Source: Candidatus Hestiella sp. (GTDB lineage: Archaea > Thermoproteota > Thermoprotei_A > Sulfolobales > Acidilobaceae). Taken from it: a DNA stretch of 33,738 nucleotides. Below the pieces are notes generated by a model that made no database searches, was not told the origin of the DNA, and saw only the letters and a list, made by a program, of their open reading frames with translations. The number at the start of each line of letters is the position of its first letter. The first letter of the stretch is position 1. The translations under genes were made by a program, and so were the position numbers. Positions 7,394 to 14,487 of the stretch are shown in pieces. Location: positions 1 to 33,738 of the forward strand of contig WALX01000110.1 of assembly GCA_015522625.1 (NCBI GenBank). The letters are read 5' to 3'.

Positions 7394-8349
7394 TCCTTTA
7401 TTCCATGTTCTTTTTTATTTTCTTCTAGTTTATTTTCTTCTAGAAAACTCATTACCTCCTCATTAGTTGGTATGGCATTTGCCCCTAGCCTTGTTACCTT
7501 CAATGCGGCCACAGCCTGCGCATATTGTAAGGCAAACTTCATCTTCTCTCCCCTTGAAAGGCTGAGCAAAAAAGCTGAAGCGAAGGCATCGCCACTTCCA
7601 GTAGAGTCCTTGACCTCCTTCACCCTAAATGTAGGCATGTATCCTTCAAACTCATCAGAATTCGAATACAGTCCCCTAGGACCCATCTTTACAACAACTA
7701 TGTCCGGTCCCACACCCCTTATTGTCATGGAGCACTTTGCTGGGTCATCTATGCCTGTCAAGTTTTTGCATTCATGTTGGTTCAATAACACTATATCAAC
7801 GAGCTTTATAAGACCCTTTAGGCTGTTAAGGCCCTTTAGGCTCAACCTCCTACCAGGATCCCATGAGACGAAGGAGTTGTATTCCTTGGCAAGTATGGCA
7901 GCCCTTATGGAAGTATCTGGCCTCAAACTTGCAATGTGTATATATTTAGACCTAGATATTATATCTTCACTTATCTCGTTAGGCATTAGATTTTCGGCAC
8001 AACCCTTATAGCCATATAGGGAGATGTTGCCTCTCCTGTCAATGGTTACTATAGAAAAACCGCTTTCACCAAAGCAAACCTTCAAGCCTGAAATATCGAC
8101 CTTTGTCCTCATTAGATCATCTACTATAGACCTTCCAAAGGTGTCCAGCCCTACTTTTGCTATTATAGCAGAGTTCCCGCCCAACTTTTTTACATTTAGC
8201 GCTACGTTAATTGCCGATCCACCAGGTCCTGTTGATTGGGAAAGTATATCAGCCTCTTCATCAGGATTAGCAAAGTGGTCGACTATGAACCTTAAGTCCA
8301 TCAAGGCATGGCCAACTGATGTGACATCTATACCTTTTGCCTCTTCCAT
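7390..8349 (-). CDS. PfkB-family sugar kinase
   Basis: About 319 residues from ATG 8349 (GGTG 6 bases upstream; a TTG at 8361 is less likely). Seen: the GPGGSAINVALNVKKLGG motif 1, the ADP/ATP lid and the DSTGSGDAFASAFLL motif 2 with catalytic Asp, of the ribokinase/fructokinase fold. It phosphorylates a sugar or nucleoside hydroxyl with ATP. Just upstream on the same strand (gap 70 bases) is a DhnA-type aldolase, so its product may feed that enzyme: candidates are a 6-phosphofructokinase-like step or 2-keto-3-deoxygluconate-like kinases. The specificity is not readable from sequence. Confidence 0.9.
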   Translation of the reverse strand: MEEAKGIDVTSVGHALMDLRFIVDHFANPDEEADILSQSTGPGGSAINVALNVKKLGGNSAIIAKVGLDTFGRSIVDDLMRTKVDISGLKVCFGESGFSIVTIDRRGNISLYGYKGCAENLMPNEISEDIISRSKYIHIASLRPDTSIRAAILAKEYNSFVSWDPGRRLSLKGLNSLKGLIKLVDIVLLNQHECKNLTGIDDPAKCSMTIRGVGPDIVVVKMGPRGLYSNSDEFEGYMPTFRVKEVKDSTGSGDAFASAFLLSLSRGEKMKFALQYAQAVAALKVTRLGANAIPTNEEVMSFLEENKLEENKKEHGIKD

Positions 8350-8419
8350 GTCTAACACCAATTACTGTTGGTAGCAATTAATACCTTAATATATGTAGTT
8401 TTTAGCTTTTTAATATTGT

Positions 8420-9250
8420 TTATTTTTCTAGTTCCTTAACGGCCTCTTCTGGCATGGCATTCTCATGGACAACTTTCATTATAGCCCTCATCATACCCGA
8501 AATATTGCTGCTCCTGAACACATTCCTTCCAACAGCAACCCCACTACCACCAGCCGAAATAACGTTGTAAACGTCTTCTAAGAAATCAATTGGCTTCTCC
8601 CTTACAGCACCCCCGCTCATAACTACAGGTATGCCCTGTGCCATCTGGACCACCTTTGCAAATGTATCTTTACTCCCAGTATAGTACGTCTTTATCATAT
8701 CGGCTCCTACCTCGGCAGCAGCTCTTGCTCCATACATGACTACTTCTGGATCATACCTATTCTTTATTGCAGAACCCCTCGGATAAGCTAGTTGCAAAAG
8801 TGGCATCCCATAAGTATCTGCCTCCTCTCTGATAAAATACCATTCTTGAAGCATCAAATTCTCATAATCACTACCCCAATATACGGTCGCAGCCACGGCC
8901 TCTGCTGCCATAGAGATTGCTTCCTCTACGGATCCTAGCCTTGTTTGTAGGTATTGGGATTGCTGCGGCCTCAAACTAGTCTTTCCAGTAAGCTTCACTA
9001 TAAGGCTTACTTTATTAGCCCATATATCATGGGTAAGCCTCGCCATACCTGGTAGCAACATTATCGCGTCAACGCCTGCAGAAACTACCTTCTCTAGTAT
9101 TGTTTTTGCTAAATACCTATCCTCCTGAAAATCCGTTGGGCCATGCTCAAGGCCATGGTCGAAGGCGAATACAACGACCCTATCATCTTTTAAAATTCTA
9201 TTTAACCTTGTCGCCAGCCCCACGCTAGAATAACCTTTCATTCTGCCCAT
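8420..9250 (-). CDS. DhnA-type class I fructose-bisphosphate aldolase family protein
   Basis: 276 residues of a (beta/alpha)8 barrel. Seen: FAFDHGLEHGP (D31, H32), the Schiff-base lysine K187 in ADMIKTYYTGS, and the phosphate-binding MSGGA and SGVAVGRNVF loops. The archaeal class I aldolase cleaves fructose 1,6-bisphosphate to DHAP and glyceraldehyde 3-phosphate; the same fold includes ADTH synthase for aromatic amino acids and LsrF-like thiolases. The adjacent PfkB kinase favours sugar metabolism. Start ATG with GGTGA 6-7 bases upstream. It shares a 45-base divergent promoter region with the UbiX-like gene. Confidence 0.88.
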   Translation of the reverse strand: MGRMKGYSSVGLATRLNRILKDDRVVVFAFDHGLEHGPTDFQEDRYLAKTILEKVVSAGVDAIMLLPGMARLTHDIWANKVSLIVKLTGKTSLRPQQSQYLQTRLGSVEEAISMAAEAVAATVYWGSDYENLMLQEWYFIREEADTYGMPLLQLAYPRGSAIKNRYDPEVVMYGARAAAEVGADMIKTYYTGSKDTFAKVVQMAQGIPVVMSGGAVREKPIDFLEDVYNVISAGGSGVAVGRNVFRSSNISGMMRAIMKVVHENAMPEEAVKELEK

Positions 9251-9313
9251 AAACCTTCACCGCACGATTACCTATATAGAGCTAGGAACTTAAAAATGTG
9301 TTTGGTGAAGAAA

Positions 9314-9898
9314 GTGGAATGTAAGAAAGTAGCTGTAGCGCTGACGGGTGCAAGCGGGATCCATTATGGGCTAAGGCTTGTTGAAACGCTGTCCTCTATT
9401 GAAAAGGTAGAAATAGAAGGGATAATGTATTCAGAAAACGCCCTAAAGGTTGCAGAGGTGGAAGGTATTAAAAAAGAGGATTTTTTGAAGCTTTTGAGAA
9501 ACTATGGCAAGCTATATGGCGAAAATGACTACGATTCCCCTCTTGCGAGCTCGAGCTCTATACCAGACTGCATGGCAATATGCCCTGCTAGCATAAAAAC
9601 GATAGGGTTGATAGCAAACGGGATACCACTAAACTTAATATCTAGGGCTGGGCTAGCCTTTCTAAGGATGAAAAGACCGTTAGCAGTAGCATTTAGGGAA
9701 ACGCCATTAGGTTCCGCGGAAATAGAAAACCTCTTAAAACTTTCCAGGCTTGGAGCTATAGTTTTACCCCTATCCCCTGGTTTTTACTCAAAACCAAAGG
9801 GTATTGAAGATCTAGTAGACTTTATGGTAGGAAAGATACTGGATTCGCTCCACATATCAAACAACTTATACAAGAGGTGGAGCGCCGAAATGCCTTAA
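9314..9898 (+). CDS. ubiX: UbiX-like flavin prenyltransferase
   Basis: Makes prenylated FMN from FMN and dimethylallyl phosphate, the cofactor of UbiD-type decarboxylases. Seen: VALTGASGIHYGLRL (FMN loop), SSSSIPDCMAICPASIKT, RETPL and LGAIVLPLSPGFYSKP, the family signatures in order. Length about 194 residues, normal for the family. The start is GTG 9314, 5 bases after GGTGA; ATG 9296 is an alternative, possibly leaderless, start. Its partner UbiD is not in the window. Divergent from the aldolase gene. Confidence 0.9.
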   Translation: MECKKVAVALTGASGIHYGLRLVETLSSIEKVEIEGIMYSENALKVAEVEGIKKEDFLKLLRNYGKLYGENDYDSPLASSSSIPDCMAICPASIKTIGLIANGIPLNLISRAGLAFLRMKRPLAVAFRETPLGSAEIENLLKLSRLGAIVLPLSPGFYSKPKGIEDLVDFMVGKILDSLHISNNLYKRWSAEMP

Positions 9899-10043
9899 AG
9901 CACTAAAAGGATTGGTGCGCCTATTGACGTTACTTCATTAAGTAGGAAGTAATACATACAATAACGCAGCATTTTATAAAAACCCAAAATATTTATAGCA
10001 TCCAATAATGTCAGGAAATGCTAATAGAGGCGTTTGAGGCTAA

Positions 10044-10448
10044 CTAAAGTCTCCTTTTAGTCAGCTTCTCTACGTTACTCTCAACTCCAAGGTCTGTCTC
10101 TTCATTAAGTTCTTCCTCAAATGACCTTGCCCTTTTTGACCTCCTTTCGACGGCAAACGCACACCTACCGTCTGGAAGCATTGCCTTTTTCTCACAATAT
10201 GCATATCTGCACGAAGCCCCTATGCATCTGTCCCCGATCCAAGAGCACATAGCTACCTTTATCGGCCTGCCTCTGTAGTATTCCGTTGATATCCTCAAAG
10301 CCCTTTGACCACACCTGAAGAAGGGACACAGAGGATTGCATTTATCTCCAATGGGCCTTGGCTTTACCTCTCTTGTTTGGTAATAGCTAGATCCGTTACC
10401 ATTTGTGGGCTTCCCATGTCTTGAAGGCCCTGTAACATTTGATCCCAA
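10044..10448 (-). CDS. Cysteine-rich conserved archaeal protein
   Basis: About 134 residues from TTG 10448 (GGTG 6 bases upstream; GTG 10457 is an alternative). Eight cysteines: DKCNPLCPFFRCGQRAL, then MCSWIGDRCIGASCRYAYC, then DGRCAF. The core of about 60 residues could bind one or two zinc ions or an Fe-S cluster. The ends are low-complexity and charged: a glycine/serine-rich N-terminus and a basic/acidic C-terminus (ERRSKRARSFEEEL). No known family recognised. It follows endA on the same strand with a gap of about 50 bases, so a link to RNA or DNA processing is possible but not shown. Confidence 0.8.
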   Translation of the reverse strand: MGSNVTGPSRHGKPTNGNGSSYYQTREVKPRPIGDKCNPLCPFFRCGQRALRISTEYYRGRPIKVAMCSWIGDRCIGASCRYAYCEKKAMLPDGRCAFAVERRSKRARSFEEELNEETDLGVESNVEKLTKRRL

Positions 10449-10500
10449 ACCATACACCTCTGTTATGTAGCCTCTCCACCTACCAAACCCAAACTATATA

Positions 10501-11046
10501 TTAGGGTTTAAACCATTTAAATATTATGTATAACGCTTTCGTGTTAGGCCTTAAGGTAGACAATATAAAGGCCTTTTTCACACTATGGCTCAGCCTGCCT
10601 ATTCTCACGAGCTCTATTGGATCAAAAGGCCTGTCATATTCATGAAAGTGTATTATAAACGGTGCATGATCAATCCCAGGGCCCTTCCTGTAGGCTACAA
10701 ACTCTGAACCATATTTCAGTCCTGACCTGACAATTAACTTCTTGTCCCTAAGATTCCTATATACCTTATATAACCTCTCCTTTTTCTCATCGAAATCAAG
10801 CAACCGCTTTAAATCCTCAACATCCTTGACCTTATTGTTAGATTCATAAATCTCTATGAAACCTTTTTCAAATAGGTATAGGGCCTCATATGAATTTAAT
10901 ATCAAGGGCGACTTTATATCGCCTTCGCCCTTCACTTTTTCTGCATTTAGGGGTTTGCCATAGAAGCCCATAAAATAAATCTTCCTAGCACCAGTTACGT
11001 CCCTTATCAGCACAAGGCCATTCTGGTAATCAGCCCTTACAGACAT
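10501..11046 (-). CDS. endA: tRNA-intron endonuclease, catalytic subunit
   Basis: A 181-residue protein with the EndA C-terminal nuclease domain. The catalytic set fits: Y119 in EFVAYRKG, H127 in GIDHAPFIIHF and K157/K158 in RLSHSVKKAF. It cuts bulge-helix-bulge structures in pre-tRNA and pre-rRNA. Crenarchaeal enzymes of this size are usually the catalytic alpha subunit of an (alpha-beta)2 enzyme; the beta partner is not seen here. Its ATG follows the stop of the PhoU-like gene directly (TAA then ATG), so they are translationally coupled. Confidence 0.93.
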   Translation of the reverse strand: MSVRADYQNGLVLIRDVTGARKIYFMGFYGKPLNAEKVKGEGDIKSPLILNSYEALYLFEKGFIEIYESNNKVKDVEDLKRLLDFDEKKERLYKVYRNLRDKKLIVRSGLKYGSEFVAYRKGPGIDHAPFIIHFHEYDRPFDPIELVRIGRLSHSVKKAFILSTLRPNTKALYIIFKWFKP

Positions 11047-11718
11047 TTAGGCCAGCCAACTAATGCCTATCAATTTGATGTAGACAGAAGAGCTGTATAT
11101 GCAATCCATAGAGTCCTCTAGGTACTCTATGGCATCTTTTAGAAGCAAGAGCTTTGAGGGTTCAGCCTTATAAAATTCTAGTATCTTAGCCAAACCTGAT
11201 CTATAAATGGAATCGACCCTAGACTCAGAATCTGCAATCCTGCTAAACTTCTCCTCTATCATTTTTCTCTTTTCAGAACTTGCCTTCCTTACGGAAAGCA
11301 AGGATCTTAACAGGTCGACTAATGATCTAGAGGAGTTGTAAATCTCCTCCAAGATATATACAATGGTATCGTTTACCTCATCATAATGAGTGTCCCTCTG
11401 TGCCCCTTGGAGGAGTATCAACCTATAGACACCTGCGTCAAACTTATTTATCGCATTCTCAAGCTGCAAGGACGAATTTATGTAGAACTCCTTATATGGA
11501 AGCACCTCCAGCCTGCCGTTAGCCAGGTAATCGAATATCCTGTCCCTTGCCCTAGAGATTTTTTCCTTGGCTAACAACAGCTCCTGCCTATAGAGCTTTT
11601 CTATCCCCTCATTATCTTTCTTCGCAGCGGAGTAAAGTATAGATGATATGTTCTCTATTTCTTGGGCCATATCTTGCATCACTTCAATTATTGTTAACCT
11701 GGTTATACTTTCGCTCAA
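11047..11718 (-). CDS. All-helical PhoU-like/DUF47-type protein
   Basis: A 223-residue helical protein without membrane spans. The pattern of helices with spaced charged and leucine residues (AKEKISRARDRIFDYLANGRL, ESRVDSIYRSGLAKIL, DAIEYLEDSMDCIYSS) recalls the PhoU-like DUF47 fold, in which acidic helices bind metal or regulate phosphate transport. The match is by overall pattern, not by a decisive motif, so the assignment is tentative. Start TTG 11718 with GGTG 7 bases upstream. It heads the endA/Cys-rich run. Confidence 0.75.
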   Translation of the reverse strand: MSESITRLTIIEVMQDMAQEIENISSILYSAAKKDNEGIEKLYRQELLLAKEKISRARDRIFDYLANGRLEVLPYKEFYINSSLQLENAINKFDAGVYRLILLQGAQRDTHYDEVNDTIVYILEEIYNSSRSLVDLLRSLLSVRKASSEKRKMIEEKFSRIADSESRVDSIYRSGLAKILEFYKAEPSKLLLLKDAIEYLEDSMDCIYSSSVYIKLIGISWLA

Positions 11719-11779
11719 ACCTAGGCACCTCTTTCCATTAATATTGTGTTATAGAAAATAGATAAAAAGCTATCCCTTC

Positions 11780-11995
11780 CTAATAGTGTTTGTTCCACAG
11801 CTCTCCTATTCCCTAACTACTTTCGGCAAAGATCTTGAGAGGCCTAACTGGTCTTCTCCCCGTCCTAAAGGATGAGAGTTCTTTGTTGAGTATTTATTGG
11901 GCTGTTGCCGAACCTACTATAGCTCTATACTTGTCATAGAACTCTTTATATGCCTCTTTTAGATCAACTTTCAAAGAATCCTCTCTCCCTAGCAT
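11780..11995 (-). pseudogene. tnpB: Decayed IS200/IS605-type tnpB remnant
   Basis: Read on the minus strand from 11995: an ATG opens a 33-residue frame with FYDKYRAIVGSATAQ, which matches the N-terminal region of archaeal TnpB (GSATAQQ is a strong hallmark). The next codon is a TAA where Q is expected; the same frame then continues ILNKELSSFRTGRRPVRPL to another stop and ends near 11780. A hairpin at 11856-11876 (core CGTCC-TAAA-GGATG, one G-T pair) resembles the right-end/omega-RNA hairpin of these elements. The middle of tnpB, with the RuvC active site and zinc finger, is gone. The region 11719-12069 holds nothing else I recognise apart from promoter-like AT-rich DNA before 12070. Confidence 0.6.
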
Positions 11996-12069
11996 AGTTG
12001 ATTCCGTTCAAAAGTTTTCGGGATGTATAAATTTAAATTTTTAAATAAAAACTTATATGCGGTGATAGA

Positions 12070-12279
12070 ATGGATCGGGAAAAGGTTGCGGTTTATCTTC
12101 CAAAGGACTTATATGAAAGGGCGAAAAAGTATTTGGAAAACCAGGGGTCTTTCAATTCAATCGAGGAGCTCATTGAATTTATGTTGAATGAATTGTTGGA
12201 ACAGAGCAATGAAGAGACCATGAGCAAAGAAGATGAAGAGAAGGTAAAGGAGAGGCTGAAGAGGCTAGGATATTTCTAA
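12070..12279 (+). CDS. Small ribbon-helix-helix protein (CopG-like) 1
   Basis: 69 residues; GGTGAT precedes ATG 12070 by about 4 bases. The strand KVAVYLPKDLYERAKKYL and the helices around FNSIEELIEFMLNELL fit the ribbon-helix-helix DNA-binding fold, then an acidic linker and a VKERLKRLGYF tail. The same tail (IIERLKKLGYI) ends the second RHH protein at 13094. RHH proteins bind operators as dimers. It lies about 0.8 kb before that gene on the same strand, with cysC on the other strand between them. Its target is unknown; the paralogue pair around the sulfate genes suggests local regulation. Confidence 0.8.
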   Translation: MDREKVAVYLPKDLYERAKKYLENQGSFNSIEELIEFMLNELLEQSNEETMSKEDEEKVKERLKRLGYF

Positions 12280-12286
12280 CCGTTCT

Positions 12287-12325
12287 GGTTATCCGCTACT
12301 TTTGAAATAATCGTAGCTGATAACC
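12287..12325. repeat. Two-part inverted repeat downstream of RHH1
   Basis: GGTTATC (12287-12293) pairs with GATAACC (12319-12325), and inside it GCTAC (12295-12299) pairs with GTAGC (12313-12317); each side has one unpaired base between the two stems. A second weaker hairpin with arms CCCTC/GAGGG follows at about 12329-12351. It may be a transcript end or a transposon-end remnant. No gene is seen in 12280-12461. Confidence 0.5.
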
Positions 12326-12461
12326 TTCCCTCCCCATCTTTATTAGAGGGCTTTCGAAGGTAATAAAACTTCATATCTTCAGTTTTTTTAACTCGCTCCA
12401 AACCCCTTCGCTACTTCTCTAATTATGATTATGTGTATTTAAGTGCTTTGCTTGTTGCTAT

Positions 12462-13010
12462 CTATAAAACAACCTCCACGATGTTTTTAACAAATCGATA
12501 CAATGCGTCAAAGTTTTCTTGAAGGCCGCGTTTAGAGGTATCTAGAACTAAGTCTGGGTCGCTCGGCTCTTCATAGACATCATCTATACCAGTAAAGTTT
12601 TTTATATAGCCATTTAATGCCTTTTTGTATAAACCTTTTGGATCCCTTTTGATGCACTCCTCTACTGGACACTTTAGGTAAACAAGGTAGAATGCGGTAT
12701 CTTCCTCGATTATACTTTTTACCATTTTTCTGGCCTCTTCATATGGAGACACGAAGCTGCATATGGTTATAACACCATTCCTAGCCAAGAGCTTTGCTAT
12801 ATGAGACACCCTTACTAGGTGTTTGGTCCTTTCCTCTCTGGTAAAACCTGCTTGATCATCTATGTGTTTCCTAAACCAGTCACCATCTATAATCTCGCTT
12901 CTATACCCCTCCTCCTTTAGTTTATCCCTGAGCATTTTACCTAATGTTGTTTTCCCACTGCCTGGCAGGCCGGTTAACCATATGACTGCACCATTCTTAA
13001 CAAACTTCAT
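12462..13010 (-). CDS. cysC: Adenylylsulfate (APS) kinase
   Basis: 182 residues. Phosphorylates APS with ATP to give PAPS. Seen: the P-loop GLPGSGKT (14-21), IDGDWFRKHIDD, the FSVxR-like region ICSFVSPYEEARKM, VEECIKRDPKGLYKKALNG and EEPSDPDLVLDT, all in family order. The SFVSPY segment has the usual serine. Start ATG with GGTG 5 bases upstream. It diverges from the RHH2-sat operon, so both halves of sulfate activation share one intergenic region (13011-13093). No PAPS reductase or sulfotransferase lies in the window, so the use of PAPS is unknown. Confidence 0.93.
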   Translation of the reverse strand: MKFVKNGAVIWLTGLPGSGKTTLGKMLRDKLKEEGYRSEIIDGDWFRKHIDDQAGFTREERTKHLVRVSHIAKLLARNGVITICSFVSPYEEARKMVKSIIEEDTAFYLVYLKCPVEECIKRDPKGLYKKALNGYIKNFTGIDDVYEEPSDPDLVLDTSKRGLQENFDALYRFVKNIVEVVL

Positions 13011-13093
13011 ATATACACCCAGTGCATTGTATATATTTCATAGAGTTAAATATTATTATACCTCTTAATTAAATATAATTATAGGTGCGGATT

Positions 13094-13330
13094 GTGAAGA
13101 AAAAACTTGGGCCAAAGGGCCGGTACACAACAGTATCTATACCAGTAACGCTCTATGAAAGGATAAAGAACCTTATTAATGATACAGGCTTTTCGAGTGT
13201 ATCACAATTCGTGATATATGTTTTGAGGGAGATAGCAAGCAATATGGAAGAAGAGAAGATCTCCTCATCATTGACGGATGAAGAAAAAAACGAAATAATT
13301 GAAAGGCTGAAGAAATTGGGATATATATAA
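13094..13330 (+). CDS. Small ribbon-helix-helix protein (CopG-like) 2, sat operon
   Basis: 78 residues from GTG 13094, 6 bases after GGTG (GTG 13085 is inside that site). The strand GRYTTVSIPVTLYERI and the helices around GFSSVSQFVIYVLREI fit the RHH fold; a charged linker leads to IIERLKKLGYI, shared with RHH1. The next gene, sat, begins 11 bases after the stop with its own GGTG, so the two form one operon. An autoregulator of sulfate activation is the simplest reading, but no target site is proven; the divergent region with cysC is the obvious place to look. Confidence 0.85.
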   Translation: MKKKLGPKGRYTTVSIPVTLYERIKNLINDTGFSSVSQFVIYVLREIASNMEEEKISSSLTDEEKNEIIERLKKLGYI

Positions 13331-13341
13331 AGGTGGAAGCA

Positions 13342-14487
13342 ATGGTCTCTAGGCCACATGGCGGAAGACTTATAGATAGGACAAGGGTTGGAAGCAGCTT
13401 GGAAAGGCTTAGAGAAGAATCAAATTTTATGGAAAAGCTTGAGGTTAATGAAGGAAGGGCCTTCGATGTAGCAAACATAGCACATGGGGTCTACTCTCCT
13501 TTGGAGGGCTTCATGAACAGGAATGATTACGAATCCGTGTTAAACTCTATGAGACTTGAAGACGACACTCCTTGGACTATCCCAATAGTTTTGGATGCTG
13601 AGGAAAAACATCTAAAGGACTTAAGAGAAGGAGATGAGATAGCCCTTAGCTATAAAGGGAAAAACATAGCTATACTAAGGATAAACGAGATCTTTTCATG
13701 GGACAAGAAAAGGCATGCGTATAGCATATACAAGACCACTTCCAGTAAGCACCCGGGTGTATTAAAGATAATGAGCATGAAAGAAATGATGATCTCTGGA
13801 CCTATAACGCTACTAGAAGACCCCCAAGAGAAGTTTGAGAGGCAGAGGTTATGGCCTAAAGACACAAGGGTTTTGTTTGAGCACCTAAAGTGGAGTAGCG
13901 TAGTTGCGTTTCAGACAAGGAATGCACCTCATACAGGACATGAATACATTATGAAGGCTGCCCTCACATTTGCCGATGGCCTGTTCGTCAACCCTCTCCT
14001 AGGGTGGAAGAAAAAAGGTGATTTTAGAGATGATGTTATCGTTAGTGCATACAAGGCCTTGCTCGATAGATACTTTCCAAAGGAAAGTTACGTCTTTAGC
14101 GTATTGAGGATGGAGATGAATTATGCAGGTCCAAGGGAAGCCATACATCACGCGATAGTCAGGAAGAACTACGGTGCGACACACATGATCGTAGGCAGGG
14201 ATCACGCTGGGATAGGCGACTTTTATGGACCATATGATGCATGGAAAGCGTTTGAAGAGTTCCCTGACCTTGGCATAATCCCTTTGTTCATAAGAGAAGC
14301 CTTTTATTGCAAAAAGTGCAAAGCAATGGTAAATGAAAAGATATGCCCGCACGGGGAAGAGGATAGAATAAGAATAAGCGGTACGAGGATAAGGAAGATG
14401 CTAACAAAGGGGGAAAGGCCGCCTGAGTTTTTAATGAGACCTGAGGTTGTTGATGCGATACTATCGTTCGAAAAACCGTTCTTCTAA
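13342..14487 (+). CDS. sat: ATP sulfurylase (sulfate adenylyltransferase)
   Basis: 381 residues from ATG 13342 (GGTG 6 bases upstream). Makes APS and pyrophosphate from ATP and sulfate, or runs in reverse in sulfur oxidisers. Seen: the PUA-like N-terminal domain with HGVYSPLEGFM, the active-site QTRNAPHTGHE (Q191-N194, H197, H200), GRDHAGIGDFYGPYDA, a small zinc site CKKC...C..H near residues 325-342, and SGTRIRKML at the C-terminus. It forms an operon with RHH2 and is divergent from cysC. Its stop overlaps the stop of the convergent secreted-protein gene by 4 bases (CTAA). Confidence 0.95.
   Translation: MVSRPHGGRLIDRTRVGSSLERLREESNFMEKLEVNEGRAFDVANIAHGVYSPLEGFMNRNDYESVLNSMRLEDDTPWTIPIVLDAEEKHLKDLREGDEIALSYKGKNIAILRINEIFSWDKKRHAYSIYKTTSSKHPGVLKIMSMKEMMISGPITLLEDPQEKFERQRLWPKDTRVLFEHLKWSSVVAFQTRNAPHTGHEYIMKAALTFADGLFVNPLLGWKKKGDFRDDVIVSAYKALLDRYFPKESYVFSVLRMEMNYAGPREAIHHAIVRKNYGATHMIVGRDHAGIGDFYGPYDAWKAFEEFPDLGIIPLFIREAFYCKKCKAMVNEKICPHGEEDRIRISGTRIRKMLTKGERPPEFLMRPEVVDAILSFEKPFF

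Noticed and set aside
9930-9952. TTACTTC/GAAGTAA hairpin after the UbiX-like gene
   Set aside because: Seven base pairs with a 9-base loop in AT-rich DNA and no T-run; too weak to call a terminator or operator.
12299-12394. Minus-strand frame of about 32 residues (MKFYYLRKPSNKDGEGRL...)
   Set aside because: No ribosome-binding site, not similar to anything I recognise, and it runs through the hairpins; kept as non-coding.
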